Assembly: GCA_026706385.1 (NCBI GenBank)
Contig: JAPOYV010000114.1
Coordinates: 62,001-126,000 of the forward strand
Direction of reading: 5' to 3'
From: Gammaproteobacteria bacterium
Lineage (GTDB): Bacteria > Pseudomonadota > Gammaproteobacteria > Pseudomonadales > Azotimanducaceae
DNA: 64,000 nt
Positions 36,007 through 44,976 of the stretch are shown here, piece after piece. A program made the position numbers and the translations under genes. The stretch's first letter is position 1. Every line of letters begins with the position of its first letter. The notes beneath the pieces are model-generated. The model had not been told where the DNA came from, did no database searches, and was given only the letters and a program-made list of their open reading frames with translations.

Positions 36007-36795
36007 GTGCGCGTTCACCTGCTTTCTGACATCCATGTCGACTACGCCGGCAACATGGACTGGCTTGCTGGCTTGTCGGACATGGACTATCGAGACGACG
36101 TGCTCCTGCTGGCCGGAGACGTCTCCGATCTGCCGCGCCTCTTGGAACGTGCCCTGCGCTTGCTGGTGCGCAAGTTCAGTCGTGTCTTCTTCGTCCCCGG
36201 TAACCACGAGCTCTGGGTAAGGCGCTGCAAAACGGCGGACTCGTTGGCCAAGTTCGACAAGGTCTTGGCCGTTGCCGAGGACTGTGGCGCGTCGACACGA
36301 CCCTGGCAGTCGGATCGCCTGCGAATCGTGCCGCTGTTCGCGTGGTACGACTACTCGTTCGGTGCGCCTGGGGACCTGTTGACCGCCTCCTGGACGGACT
36401 TCTATGCCTGCGTCTGGCCGCGCGGAGAGAGTCCGTCGTCGATTACCGAGCGTTTCCTGGCCATGAATCCGTCGTGCGTCCCCGACCCCAATCGGTTCGT
36501 CATCTCGTTTTCCCATTTCCTGCCGTGGATCGACGTCATGCCCGACCACATCCCCGTGCGCCAGCGCTACTTGTATCCGGTCCTCGGGAGCCGCCGCTTG
36601 GGGCTGCAGGTGAACCGGCTTCGTCCGGACATCCACGCCTACGGCCATAGCCACGTCAATCAACGCTGCCACATCGACGGCGTCGAATACGTCAATAATG
36701 CCTACGGGTATCCATCCGAGACTGGCATCAGCCGCAAAGCACTGATCTCGATCTACGGAGATGGACGGCCGGCGGACGCAGGGTCAACGCCATGA
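36007..36795 (+). CDS. metallophosphoesterase
   Basis: 262 residues from GTG 36007, which has GGAG five bases upstream; ATG 35974 is an alternative. Calcineurin-like motifs in order: 'LLSDIHVDY' (DxH), 'LLLAGDVSD' (GDxxD), 'FFVPGNHELW' (GNHE), 'ISFSHFLPW' and 'AYGHSHVNQ' (GHxH). Two-metal phosphatase or phosphodiesterase, cytoplasmic. Its stop overlaps the phosphopantetheinyl transferase start by 4 bases, so the two are coupled. Confidence 0.9.
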   Translation: MRVHLLSDIHVDYAGNMDWLAGLSDMDYRDDVLLLAGDVSDLPRLLERALRLLVRKFSRVFFVPGNHELWVRRCKTADSLAKFDKVLAVAEDCGASTRPWQSDRLRIVPLFAWYDYSFGAPGDLLTASWTDFYACVWPRGESPSSITERFLAMNPSCVPDPNRFVISFSHFLPWIDVMPDHIPVRQRYLYPVLGSRRLGLQVNRLRPDIHAYGHSHVNQRCHIDGVEYVNNAYGYPSETGISRKALISIYGDGRPADAGSTP

Positions 36796-37484
36796 AGTCC
36801 CTCGCCGCCGCGATCGAGGGACTGGACCACGTCCACGACCACACCTTGCTGTCGGCTGGCGCGTGCCACGCCGTCATCGGGCGTGTCGCGGATCATCGGT
36901 CGGCGCTGTCGGACGACGAGCGCCAACACATCGGGCACGCGGTGGAGTCGCGGCAGTTGGCCTATTCGACCGGACGCTACCTGGCTAAGCGCGCACTGGC
37001 GGAACTCGACGTGCCGGTTGAGTCCATTCCGACACACCCTTCGCGTCGGCCGGTTTGGCCGGATGGGGTGGTCGGCAGCATCACCCATTCGCGACGGTAC
37101 GGAATCGCCATCGTGTGTCGGTGTTCAGGCCTTGCAGGCGTCGGGGTCGATCTCGAACTCGCGGGTCGCGTGACCGAAGACATCGCGGAGTCCGTCATGA
37201 CCGAGGCCGAGCGCCAAGTCCATCAAAGTGACTGGCCGCCATCCGCCTACACCGCGAACTTCAGCGCCAAGGAGGCCGTTTTCAAGGCCGTGAATCCCAT
37301 CGTCGGCCTGATGGTGGGCTTCCGCGAAGTCGAGATCCGCTGGCTTGCCCGGGAACGCACGTTTACCGCAAGCTACGTCGGGCCCAACCGCGAGAACGCG
37401 GTCATCGAGGGTGGCCGCGGTACGGTGTTCGCACTCGACGACCATGTCGGCGCCTTGTTCTGGATCGGCGCCCAGGCGACCTAG
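36792..37484 (+). CDS. 4'-phosphopantetheinyl transferase (EntD/Sfp superfamily)
   Basis: 230 residues. Transfers phosphopantetheine from CoA to a carrier-protein serine. Motifs: 'GSITHS' (residues 95-100), 'GVDLE' (118-122; Mg ligands) and 'FSAKEAVFKA' (157-166), in the EntD-like arrangement with 'RYLAKRALAEL' before them. No carrier protein, NRPS or PKS gene is in the window, so its target lies elsewhere. Co-translated with the metallophosphoesterase. Confidence 0.9.
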   Translation: MKSLAAAIEGLDHVHDHTLLSAGACHAVIGRVADHRSALSDDERQHIGHAVESRQLAYSTGRYLAKRALAELDVPVESIPTHPSRRPVWPDGVVGSITHSRRYGIAIVCRCSGLAGVGVDLELAGRVTEDIAESVMTEAERQVHQSDWPPSAYTANFSAKEAVFKAVNPIVGLMVGFREVEIRWLARERTFTASYVGPNRENAVIEGGRGTVFALDDHVGALFWIGAQAT

Positions 37485-37510
37485 CCGCGGCGCGTATTAC
37501 GCCGCGGGCA

Positions 37511-37516
37511 TACAAT
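37511..37516 (+). promoter_or_regulatory. candidate -10 element (TACAAT) before IMPase-family gene
   Basis: TACAAT 32 bp upstream of the GTG at 37549, in the short gap after the phosphopantetheinyl transferase gene. Same hexamer as before other genes here; no clear -35. Confidence 0.3.
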
Positions 37517-37548
37517 GCGCGCCCCGCTTGGTCCATGACGATTTCGCC

Positions 37549-38373
37549 GTGTCCGCGTCCATCGAATCCGCCGAACCGCATCCCGTCAGTATCGAGGAGC
37601 GCGCCGAGTACCTGGATTTCGCCATTGCCCTGGCGGCGCAGGCAGGGGAGGTGATCCTGCCGCAGTTCCGCCGGCCGCTCGCGATCGAGAGCAAGAACGC
37701 GGGGACCGGTTACGACCCCGTGACGGAGGCGGATCGTGGCGCCGAAAAGGCGATGCGCGATGCCATCCGCCATCGCTACCCGGACCACGGCATTCTCGGC
37801 GAGGAGTTCGGCCACCGGCCGGGCGGCGGCCTGACGTGGGTTCTCGATCCCATCGATGGGACGCGCGGCTTCGTCATGGGATTGGTGCACTGGGGAACGC
37901 TGGTGGCTCTATTCGACGGCCGGCGACCGGTCGTTGGCGTCATCCGTCAACCGGTGCTCGACGAGACCTTTGCCGGAGACGGTTCGCGCACGGTGTTCAT
38001 CCGTGGCGGCGAGACGCGCCCCCTCGCGGCGCGCTCATGTCCGGATCTCGGTGCCGCGCTAGCCGGTACGACGACGCCCGACATGTTCCGTACCACCCGG
38101 GAACGCGAAGCGCTCGACCGCATCGAGGGGGCCGCTCGCGGGATGCGCTACGGAACGGACTGCTACCTGTATGCGATGCTGGCCATGGGACACGCCGACC
38201 TCGTCCTCGAGACGCGCCTCAAGCCCTACGACGTGCAGGCCCTGATACCCGTTGTCGAGGGCGCGGGTGGGGTCATCACCGATTGGCGGGGCGGCAACCC
38301 GGCGATGGGTGGCGACGTGCTTGCCGCAGGCGATCCGCGCGTCCATGCGCAGGCGCTCGCCTGTCTGGCATGA
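37549..38373 (+). CDS. inositol-monophosphatase family phosphatase (histidinol-phosphatase-like)
   Basis: 274 residues from GTG 37549. Mg-dependent phosphatase fold with 'GILGEEFG' (metal Glu), 'WVLDPIDGTRGFVMG' (DPIDGT metal motif) and 'KPYDVQALIPVVEGAGG' (WDxxA-type C-terminal motif with Tyr for Trp). The 'DPIDGTRGF' variant with the shorter C-terminus is typical of HisN-type histidinol phosphatases, so that is the best specific guess, but inositol-1-phosphatase or PAP phosphatase cannot be excluded. Confidence 0.85.
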   Translation: MSASIESAEPHPVSIEERAEYLDFAIALAAQAGEVILPQFRRPLAIESKNAGTGYDPVTEADRGAEKAMRDAIRHRYPDHGILGEEFGHRPGGGLTWVLDPIDGTRGFVMGLVHWGTLVALFDGRRPVVGVIRQPVLDETFAGDGSRTVFIRGGETRPLAARSCPDLGAALAGTTTPDMFRTTREREALDRIEGAARGMRYGTDCYLYAMLAMGHADLVLETRLKPYDVQALIPVVEGAGGVITDWRGGNPAMGGDVLAAGDPRVHAQALACLA

Positions 38374-38385
38374 GAAGGAGTGGAC

Positions 38386-39909
38386 ATGGCTGACAGACGG
38401 CACATCATCATCTTCAACCCGGACCAGTGGCGCGGCGATGCCTTGGGCCACGTCGGCCACCCCGCCGTTAAGACGCCGAACCTGGATCGCCTGGCGGCTA
38501 CCGACGCGGTGTCCTTCCGTAACGCGTTCGTCCAAGCGACCGTGTGCACGCCGAGTCGCTGCTCTTTCATGACCGGCTGGTATCCGCACGTTCGCGGCCA
38601 TCGGACGATGCACCACATGCTGAACCCCGTTCTCGGCGAGACCAACGTGCTCCAGGTTTTGCGCAACAACGGCTACACCGTGTGGTGGGGTGGCAAGAAC
38701 GACCTCGTGCCCGGCCAACTCGGGTTCGAGGACCACTGCGACGTCTACTTTCGGCCCCGTCAGGAGGACTATGCACGCTGGGGCGTCACGCCCCAGCCCG
38801 GGAGCCACGGTGGCGACCTCTCCTGGCGTGGCGAACCGGATGGCGACAACTACTACAGCTTTTTCAAGGGCAAGCTCGAAGCACCGGGTGGGCAGCGGTG
38901 GTTCGACGGCGATTGGGCGATGGTCCACGGTGCGTGCGACTTTCTCCGCGCCTACGAGGGCGATGCACCGCTATGCCTATTCCTGCCGCTCGGCTATCCC
39001 CATCCGCCGTATTGTGTGGAGGAGCCCTGGTACTCGTTGACCGAGCGCGGCGACGTACCGGCAAGGCACCTCTACGACACGTGGGACGACAAACCCGCGT
39101 TGTTGGCAGCCATCCGCGACGGCCAAGGCCTCACCGGCTGGACGGAACAACGCTGGCGGGAACTGCGCGCGACCTACTACGGCATGTGTGCTCGGGTCGA
39201 CCACCAGTTCGGCATGCTGGTGGCCGCGCTCAAGGACGCTGGCCTTTACGAGTCGAGCGCCCTCTTCGTGTTCTCCGACCACGGCGACTTCACGGGTGAC
39301 TACTCCCTGGTGGAGAAGACTCAGAACACCTTCCAGGACTGCTTGAGCCGCGTACCGTTCCTGGTCAAGCCGCCCAAGGACGTGGCGGTCGTGCCCGGTG
39401 TGCGCGACCAACTCGTGGAGCTGGTGGACTTCCCGGCCACCGTCTACGACCTCGCGGGCGTGGATTGCGGCTATTGGCACTTCGGCCGGAGCTTGAGGAC
39501 CTTGCTCGGCAACCCCGATGCGGACCATCGCGACGCGGTGTTCACGGAGGGTGGGCGGCTGCACGCCGAGGTTCAGGCGAACGAGCACGAGAGCCTCTCG
39601 GCTGGCTCCTCCCTCGGCTTGTATTCGCCCCGCATACGGGAGCAGGTCAGGGAAGTGGGGAAGGGTGCCGCGCTACCCCATACCAAGGCGGCCATGTGCC
39701 GGACGGACCGCTTCAAGTACGTCCGGCGAGCCTACGAATTGGACGAACTCTACGACCTCGTCAGCGACCCCGGCGAGACGCGGAACCTGATCGGCGATCC
39801 CGCCTATCGGGGCGACGAGGTCGAACTCAAGGACCGTCTGCTCGCCTGGTACATGGCGACCTGCGACGTGGTCCCGTTGGGGACCGATCAGCGCAACTTC
39901 GCCCGCTAG
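38386..39909 (+). CDS. sulfatase (arylsulfatase family)
   Basis: 507 residues from ATG 38386, preceded by AAGGAG at a 5-base gap. The formylglycine motif C-T-P-S-R is at Cys54 ('ATVCTPSRCSFMTGWYP'), with metal and active-site landmarks 'IIFNPDQWRGDALG' and 'LFVFSDHGDFTGDYSLVEK'. No signal peptide, so it is predicted cytoplasmic, or exported by an unseen route. Hydrolyses sulfate esters after Cys-to-formylglycine conversion by a maturase not present here. Its stop TAG sits in a CTAG shared with the convergent SDR gene. Confidence 0.92.
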   Translation: MADRRHIIIFNPDQWRGDALGHVGHPAVKTPNLDRLAATDAVSFRNAFVQATVCTPSRCSFMTGWYPHVRGHRTMHHMLNPVLGETNVLQVLRNNGYTVWWGGKNDLVPGQLGFEDHCDVYFRPRQEDYARWGVTPQPGSHGGDLSWRGEPDGDNYYSFFKGKLEAPGGQRWFDGDWAMVHGACDFLRAYEGDAPLCLFLPLGYPHPPYCVEEPWYSLTERGDVPARHLYDTWDDKPALLAAIRDGQGLTGWTEQRWRELRATYYGMCARVDHQFGMLVAALKDAGLYESSALFVFSDHGDFTGDYSLVEKTQNTFQDCLSRVPFLVKPPKDVAVVPGVRDQLVELVDFPATVYDLAGVDCGYWHFGRSLRTLLGNPDADHRDAVFTEGGRLHAEVQANEHESLSAGSSLGLYSPRIREQVREVGKGAALPHTKAAMCRTDRFKYVRRAYELDELYDLVSDPGETRNLIGDPAYRGDEVELKDRLLAWYMATCDVVPLGTDQRNFAR

Positions 39910-40847
39910 CTGATGTTCCACTCCGTGCTGGCACGCAGTCGTTCCATGAAGGCCTCGCCGTAGGCCTGCTCGGGTGCCTCGCGCACCATCCGGTCGATCA
40001 GGTGGGCGTCGTCGCCGACGAGGATGCGCCAGCGTTCTTCGCGCACACCGTCGAGGATGATGGCGGCTGCCTGTTCGGCCGTCGTCGGCGCATTGTCCCG
40101 GAAGCCGCGTCCGACGGTTTCCACCATTTCGACGAGCTCCTCGTCGGTGGTGTCCTCGTTGACCCAGCCGAGTGCCACGAAGCGTTCGCGCATCTGCGCC
40201 GGATCGTCATCGCCGATGATGCGCCGCGAGTTGATGGCGATGGATGTGCCGATGTGCCCGGGCATCACCACCGATGCCTTGACGTGGGGCGCGTTGTTGG
40301 CGAAGTCGGTGACCAACGCCTCGGTGAAGCCCTTGACCGCGAACTTGGCGGCGCTGTAGGCCGAGTGCGCACTCTGCGGCCCGAGGCTTGCCCAGAAACC
40401 GTTCACGCTGCTCGTATTGATCATGTGGGCGTCGGAGCTCGCGACGAGCAAGGGAATGAAGGCGCGCGCGCAGTTGTACACCCCGAACCAGCAGATGTTG
40501 AACGTGCGTTCCCACTCGTCGCGGTTGCCGTCCACGAAACTGGAGCCGCCGCCGATGCCGGCGTTGTTGAACAGGAGGTCGACGTGGTCGGTGTCGTGAG
40601 CCGACTTGACGGCGTCGCGGAAGTCGGTGACCTCGTCCTCGTTGGCGACGTCGCAGCGGTGAATGCTCACGACGCGGCCCTGTGAAGCCTCCTGTTCGCA
40701 CAGCCGCTGGGTCTCGGCGAGGTTGTCCTCGAGCACGTCGCAGGTCGCCACGTCGCAGCCTTCCGCCACCAACTGTCGACACAGCGCACGGCCCATGCCC
40801 GTACCGCCGCCAGTGACGACCGCGAGCTTGCCTCCGAATTCCTTCAT
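39906..40847 (-). CDS. short-chain dehydrogenase/reductase
   Basis: 313 residues from ATG 40847, with AGGAGA upstream. NAD(P) motif 'VVTGGGTGMGRAL' (TGxxxGxG), 'LLFNNAGIGGGSS' (NNAG), Ser in 'MINTSSVNGFWA' and catalytic 'SAYSAAKFAVKGF' (YxxxK). The C-terminal ~60 residues extend beyond a minimal SDR. Oxidoreductase acting on an unknown alcohol or ketone. Second gene after an acyl-CoA dehydrogenase (41-bp gap), so a likely step in the same oxidation pathway. Confidence 0.92.
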   Translation of the reverse strand: MKEFGGKLAVVTGGGTGMGRALCRQLVAEGCDVATCDVLEDNLAETQRLCEQEASQGRVVSIHRCDVANEDEVTDFRDAVKSAHDTDHVDLLFNNAGIGGGSSFVDGNRDEWERTFNICWFGVYNCARAFIPLLVASSDAHMINTSSVNGFWASLGPQSAHSAYSAAKFAVKGFTEALVTDFANNAPHVKASVVMPGHIGTSIAINSRRIIGDDDPAQMRERFVALGWVNEDTTDEELVEMVETVGRGFRDNAPTTAEQAAAIILDGVREERWRILVGDDAHLIDRMVREAPEQAYGEAFMERLRASTEWNIS

Positions 40848-40888
40848 GTCTTCTCCTAAGGGGATCGCACCAGTCGTGGTGCGTTGAA

Positions 40889-42124
40889 TCAGCCGAAGTA
40901 TATGCCGCCATCGGTGTTGCGCAGCTTGTCGCGGGCGATGACCATGCGGTGGACCTCGGACGGGCCCTCGCCAATCCGCTTCACGCGCAGCTCGCGGTAC
41001 CAGCGCTCCAGGGGCATTTCCTTGGCCATTCCCATGCCGCCGAACATCTGCATGGCCCGGTCGACCACGCGCCCTGCGGTTTCCGTCCCGTACAACTTGC
41101 ATACCGACGCGTCCACCTTGCCGGACTCGCCCGCGTCGACCTTGGATGCGGCGTCGTAGACCAGCATGCGTGCGGCCCTTAGCTCGACCTCGGAGTCGGC
41201 GATCATCCACTGGATGGCCTGCTTGTCCGACAGCATGCCGTCCCGGGCAGGCCGCTGCTTGACCCACCCGCAGGCCATGTCGAGGGCCTCCTGGGCGATG
41301 CCGATGCATCCGGCCGCGTAGGGGATGCGGGCATCGACCAGCCAGTTCTGGGCGACGCCGAAACCGCGACCGACCTCGCCAAGGACGTTCTCAGCAGGCA
41401 CTTGGCAGTTGTCCAATACAATCTCGTAGGGAGAAAGCGCGCGTATTACCTTGATCTCATTGAACTCAATGCCCGGAAAGGTCGGTTCGACGATGAACGC
41501 CGTGATCTCCGGAGGAGCATCCGCCGTGCCGTCCTTGGTCCGCGCGAAGATCACCCCGTAGTCGGCGCCCTTGGCGGCTGTGATCCACATTTTGCGGCCG
41601 GTGAGAACCCAGGTGTCGCCCTGCTTCACAGCCCGGGTCTGGATGTTGTTGCGCGGGTCCGAGCCGCCGGTGGGTTCGGTGATGGCCACGAATGCACGCT
41701 TCCTGCCCTCGACGCAGGGCACCCCGTACTTTTCGATCTGCGCCTGTGTGCCGCCCCAGATGATGTTCGGGGGTCCGCCGCCGCACGCGGCGAGGCCCGG
41801 CGCGTACGCGCCGAGACGGCACTTCGCCGACTCTTCGGCGATGATTACGCGCGCCAGGGCACTCACGGGATTGCCGCCGTACTCCTCCGGCACGGTCAGC
41901 CGAGTGAGTCCCATGGCCTCAGCCTGCTCCCGCAGCCGTGCCCGGTCGGCGGGGCTGCAGCCTGTTGCATCGTGGGGGAGCTGGTCTTCGATGGGTTTGA
42001 CCTCCTCGCGCATGAAGCGGCGGATCTGGTCGCGCAGGAGGATGAGTTCCTCCGGCAGCGCGAACCCGTAGTGGTTCTCGTTCAAGCCATTCTCCGTCTG
42101 GCGATACCTTTTTGGTTGTACCAC
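40889..42124 (-). CDS. acyl-CoA dehydrogenase
   Basis: 411 residues. Landmarks 'LTVPEEYGGNPVSALAR', 'AITEPTGGSDPRNNIQT', 'GRKMWITAAKGADYG' and C-terminal 'MQMFGGMGMAKEMPLERWYR' followed by 'IGEGPSEVHRMVIAR', which is the FAD end of the family. Oxidises acyl-CoA to enoyl-CoA with ETF as acceptor. First gene of a two-gene minus-strand operon with the SDR; divergent from kdsD. Confidence 0.93.
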   Translation of the reverse strand: MVQPKRYRQTENGLNENHYGFALPEELILLRDQIRRFMREEVKPIEDQLPHDATGCSPADRARLREQAEAMGLTRLTVPEEYGGNPVSALARVIIAEESAKCRLGAYAPGLAACGGGPPNIIWGGTQAQIEKYGVPCVEGRKRAFVAITEPTGGSDPRNNIQTRAVKQGDTWVLTGRKMWITAAKGADYGVIFARTKDGTADAPPEITAFIVEPTFPGIEFNEIKVIRALSPYEIVLDNCQVPAENVLGEVGRGFGVAQNWLVDARIPYAAGCIGIAQEALDMACGWVKQRPARDGMLSDKQAIQWMIADSEVELRAARMLVYDAASKVDAGESGKVDASVCKLYGTETAGRVVDRAMQMFGGMGMAKEMPLERWYRELRVKRIGEGPSEVHRMVIARDKLRNTDGGIYFG

Positions 42125-42240
42125 ACCCTGCGCACCGCGATGTGTGGACCAGCCTTGCCCGTTATGATTCGGTCTGTAGAAACTTTGGCCGGTATCGACG
42201 CCGCAGGGCCGTGCTGGTCAGCCATTTGGGGATGTTTGGC

Positions 42241-43233
42241 ATGAGTTTGGCCGGTCGCGCAGACGCCATGTTCGACGGCTACGCGGCGGCTATGGTCGCG
42301 GCCAAGGAGCTGCTCGACGAGCGATTCGAGCGAGCGGTTGGCGTGATCGCTGACCTCGACTCGATCCTGATTGTCACCGGGCTCGGAAAGAGCGGGCTCG
42401 TCGCGCGCAAGGCCGCAGCAACCTTGTCCAGTACCGGTACGCCGGCCGCGTTCGTGCACCCCGTGGAGGCGTTGCATGGCGACCTCGGAATCGTCCGCGA
42501 GGGATCGGCGCTGCTCGCGTTGTCGAAGAGCGGCGGCAACGAGGAGACCATCGAGTTCGCCCGCCAGTTCAAGGCGCTCCCGGCAGGGCCGGTGATTTCG
42601 GTCACCGAGCCTGGATCGCGCCTGAGCGCGGTAGCTGACATCGCCCTGCACATTCCGGCGTTGCCGGAGATCGACGAGTTCGACCTGGCACCCACGACGA
42701 GCGCGGTGACAACCATGGCCGTTTGCGACGTACTGGCCATCCTTGTACAGCAGAGCAAGGGGCTGACCGCACACGATTTCGCGCGCTTTCATCCGAGCGG
42801 TGCGCTCGGCAAGCGGCTGCTGCTGTCCGTGGACGACCTCATGATAAAGGGCGATGCGCTGCCGATCATCGCCGCTGGTGCGCGCTCGGCTGATCTCGTC
42901 TTCGAGATCACCTCGAAGGGAATCGGCATGGCCGTGGTGGTCGACGCGCAAGGTCGCCACACCGGCGTCGTGACTGATGCCGATATCCGACGCCTGCTCC
43001 TGCGCGGCGAGCATGTGAGCGAACTGACCGTGGCCGAGTGCGTCGCGCGCAGCCGTCGAGGGGACGAGAGCCACGCGCCTGCGGAAGTCCACGGCTCGAC
43101 GACACCGGGTACGATGGCGATCGACTGCCTGCGCCAGATGCAGGCGAACCAGATCACGCAACTCGTGATCCTCGACGGCGGCCGCCCGGTCGGCGTCGTG
43201 CGGCTGCAGGATCTGATCGCCGCTGGGTTCTAG
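42241..43233 (+). CDS. kdsD: arabinose-5-phosphate isomerase KdsD
   Basis: 330 residues from ATG 42241 (ATG 42232 is an alternative), matching the ~328 of E. coli KdsD. N-terminal SIS domain with 'GLGKSGLVARKAAATLSSTG' and 'ALSKSGGNEETIE', then 'FHPSGALGKRLLLSVDDLM' leading into two CBS domains ('DADIRRLLLRG', 'ANQITQLVILDGGRPVGVV'). Converts ribulose-5-phosphate to arabinose-5-phosphate for KDO and lipopolysaccharide synthesis, which implies a Gram-negative outer membrane. A terminator follows. Other kds/lpt genes are not adjacent. Confidence 0.93.
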   Translation: MSLAGRADAMFDGYAAAMVAAKELLDERFERAVGVIADLDSILIVTGLGKSGLVARKAAATLSSTGTPAAFVHPVEALHGDLGIVREGSALLALSKSGGNEETIEFARQFKALPAGPVISVTEPGSRLSAVADIALHIPALPEIDEFDLAPTTSAVTTMAVCDVLAILVQQSKGLTAHDFARFHPSGALGKRLLLSVDDLMIKGDALPIIAAGARSADLVFEITSKGIGMAVVVDAQGRHTGVVTDADIRRLLLRGEHVSELTVAECVARSRRGDESHAPAEVHGSTTPGTMAIDCLRQMQANQITQLVILDGGRPVGVVRLQDLIAAGF

Positions 43234-43248
43234 TCTCCTGATGCGGCC

Positions 43249-43290
43249 ACATCCGCATTCTGGCCGCCAGGATGGCGGATGTCTTTTCTT
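43249..43290 (+). terminator. Rho-independent terminator after kdsD
   Basis: ACATCCGC (43249-43256) pairs with GCGGATGT (43275-43282), an inner CTGGC/GCCAG stem stacks on it, and CTTTTCTT follows at once. It lies 16 bp after the kdsD stop. Confidence 0.75.
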
Positions 43291-43376
43291 GGTGTAGGAA
43301 ATCGGCCTGCGGCCCACCCTGGCTGATTTCGCCGCGTATTGTCCTGCCGCTCACACACCTGAGAAGAGGACAGACC

Positions 43377-43598
43377 ATGCGTAAGCCACTCTTGGCCGCC
43401 TTGGCGGTCGCCGGCGTTCTCGCGCTGGGCGCGAGCCAGCCACCGCCAAACCTGACCGCCTCGGAACTGACCTACTACCTGCCGATCTGCAATCCGAGAC
43501 TGTCACCGGGCACGTTCTGTGTCGACGTGCCGGACCTGGCCGCTCTGCGGCCATCCCACGTGTCGCCGGAAATCTGGCGGTTGATCATCTCAAGGTAG
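43377..43598 (+). CDS. small exported protein of unknown function
   Basis: 73 residues from ATG 43377 with AGAGGA upstream. N-terminus 'MRKPLLAALAVAGVLALGAS' is a clear signal peptide, leaving a ~53-residue mature peptide with two cysteines ('YLPICNPRLSPGTFCVDVP') that could form one disulfide, and a C-terminal 'HVSPEIWRLIISR'. No known family recognised. It lies between the kdsD terminator and the SpoIIM-like gene. Confidence 0.62.
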   Translation: MRKPLLAALAVAGVLALGASQPPPNLTASELTYYLPICNPRLSPGTFCVDVPDLAALRPSHVSPEIWRLIISR

Positions 43599-43659
43599 CC
43601 GTAACCGCCGCTTGCGCGCAGCGGCGCTAGGCGGCGGTGTCAGGCACGAGGCAACCGGC

Positions 43660-44274
43660 ATGAGGAAGATACAACCCAGTGCGTCATGGTGGACGCCCGC
43701 CTTCCTGCTCGCGGTCGCGGTCTGGACGGCTGGCATGGCGGTCGGCTATGCCATCGTCCAGGCCGCGAGTGACCTGCCGAGCGACTTGCCAGCCCCTGTC
43801 GTGGCCGAAGACGCCCGCAACGCAGGAGCACACAGCCTCCCGGGGCCTGCCGCGGCGCCCGGGTCCGACGCAGGGCTCGTGGCGTTCATATTCCGGCGCA
43901 ACCTCTCGGTCTACATCTGGATCCTCGCCGGGCTCCTCTCCGCAGGTGCGGTCACCTTCGTCGTGTTGCTGGCCAACGGCATCATGTTGGGACACACGAT
44001 CGGGCTCGCGTATGCCACCGGCATCGCACCCGCCACGCTCTCGAATCTTCTGCTTCCCCATGGCGTGTTGGAGGTCGGTACTTTCTGCATTGCCGGTGCG
44101 GTGGGTTTCCAGGGGTTCAGGATCGCATCGGACTGGGGACGGTACGGGTGGGGTGCCGTCCGGTCGCTTCGCCTCGGCTTGGTCCTCGCCTACGGCGCAC
44201 TCGCGCTGGCGGTTGCTGCCGTCTTGGAGACGTTCGTCACCGGGGCCTTGGCTGAGGCCATGGGCCTTCATTAG
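43660..44274 (+). CDS. SpoIIM/DUF95-like integral membrane protein
   Basis: 204 residues from ATG 43660. Several hydrophobic helices; the segment 'VVLLANGIMLGHTIG' followed by 'LLPHGVLEVGTFCIAGAVGF' is the stage II sporulation protein M (SpoIIM/DUF95) signature, a family also widespread in non-spore-formers. A ~35-residue extracytoplasmic loop lies after the first helix. Followed 18 bp later by another membrane-protein gene. Function in Gram-negatives is unknown. Confidence 0.8.
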   Translation: MRKIQPSASWWTPAFLLAVAVWTAGMAVGYAIVQAASDLPSDLPAPVVAEDARNAGAHSLPGPAAAPGSDAGLVAFIFRRNLSVYIWILAGLLSAGAVTFVVLLANGIMLGHTIGLAYATGIAPATLSNLLLPHGVLEVGTFCIAGAVGFQGFRIASDWGRYGWGAVRSLRLGLVLAYGALALAVAAVLETFVTGALAEAMGLH

Positions 44275-44292
44275 CCGCGTGGGGGTATCGGC

Positions 44293-44883
44293 GTGAATCG
44301 CCTCGTCGCAGCCTTCAAGAGGCCGGTCGTACCCGCGTTGGGTGCTTGGCTGGTCGGCTTGGCGGCGTTCTCCATCGTCAGTGTCGAACGGCTGTTCTCG
44401 GCGCCGCACGCGGTGTTTGTCTATGCGCGCCTCAGCGCCTACATCGCCACGGTCACCGTGGCGGCCCTGACCATCGCGCTGATCGGGGTCTTCGGCTTGG
44501 CCTGCGGCGTGATGCTGTGGTGGCTGGACGACCCGGTCGGGCCGCGCCGCATCGCCGCCTGTGCGGGTCGGTCGTTCTGGTCGGTGGTGATCTACACGTG
44601 GACTGCCTTGGCCCTGCTGGCCGTGGATCCGCCGTCGGCCATCGCGGTCGCGGACCTGTGGCAGCCGGAGACCGTGCAGTCGCAGATGCGAGACGTGCTC
44701 GCCTACCGATGGCTGAGCGACATGCGGCTTCTCGTCCTCGCCGCGTTTCTGATCGCGGTCGTCGTTCTGCTGCAACGCCACGCCCGATTGGTCAACGTCG
44801 CCATCGCCGTCGCCTTCGGTGCCGGCCTCGTTGCGGCGTTGCTGACCGCGTTGGGCCTACTCGGGGGCAGCGGCGACTTCTAG
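44293..44883 (+). CDS. multi-pass membrane protein of unknown function
   Basis: 196 residues from GTG 44293, with about five hydrophobic helices ('VPALGAWLVGLAAFSIVSV', 'VTVAALTIALIGVFGLACGV', 'SVVIYTWTALALLAV', 'LLVLAAFLIAVVVLL', 'VAIAVAFGAGLVAALLTALG'). The topology suggests a Yip1-like bundle but no family is certain. It directly follows the SpoIIM-like gene and probably works with it. Confidence 0.68.
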   Translation: MNRLVAAFKRPVVPALGAWLVGLAAFSIVSVERLFSAPHAVFVYARLSAYIATVTVAALTIALIGVFGLACGVMLWWLDDPVGPRRIAACAGRSFWSVVIYTWTALALLAVDPPSAIAVADLWQPETVQSQMRDVLAYRWLSDMRLLVLAAFLIAVVVLLQRHARLVNVAIAVAFGAGLVAALLTALGLLGGSGDF

Positions 44884-44976
44884 GGGCACGCCGGGGCCAC
44901 GTCTCGTGCTGCGGTGTGATTGGGCAAGCCGGGCAAACGCTGGTACGGTGCGCCGTGTCTTGTGGCGAGAACAGTC

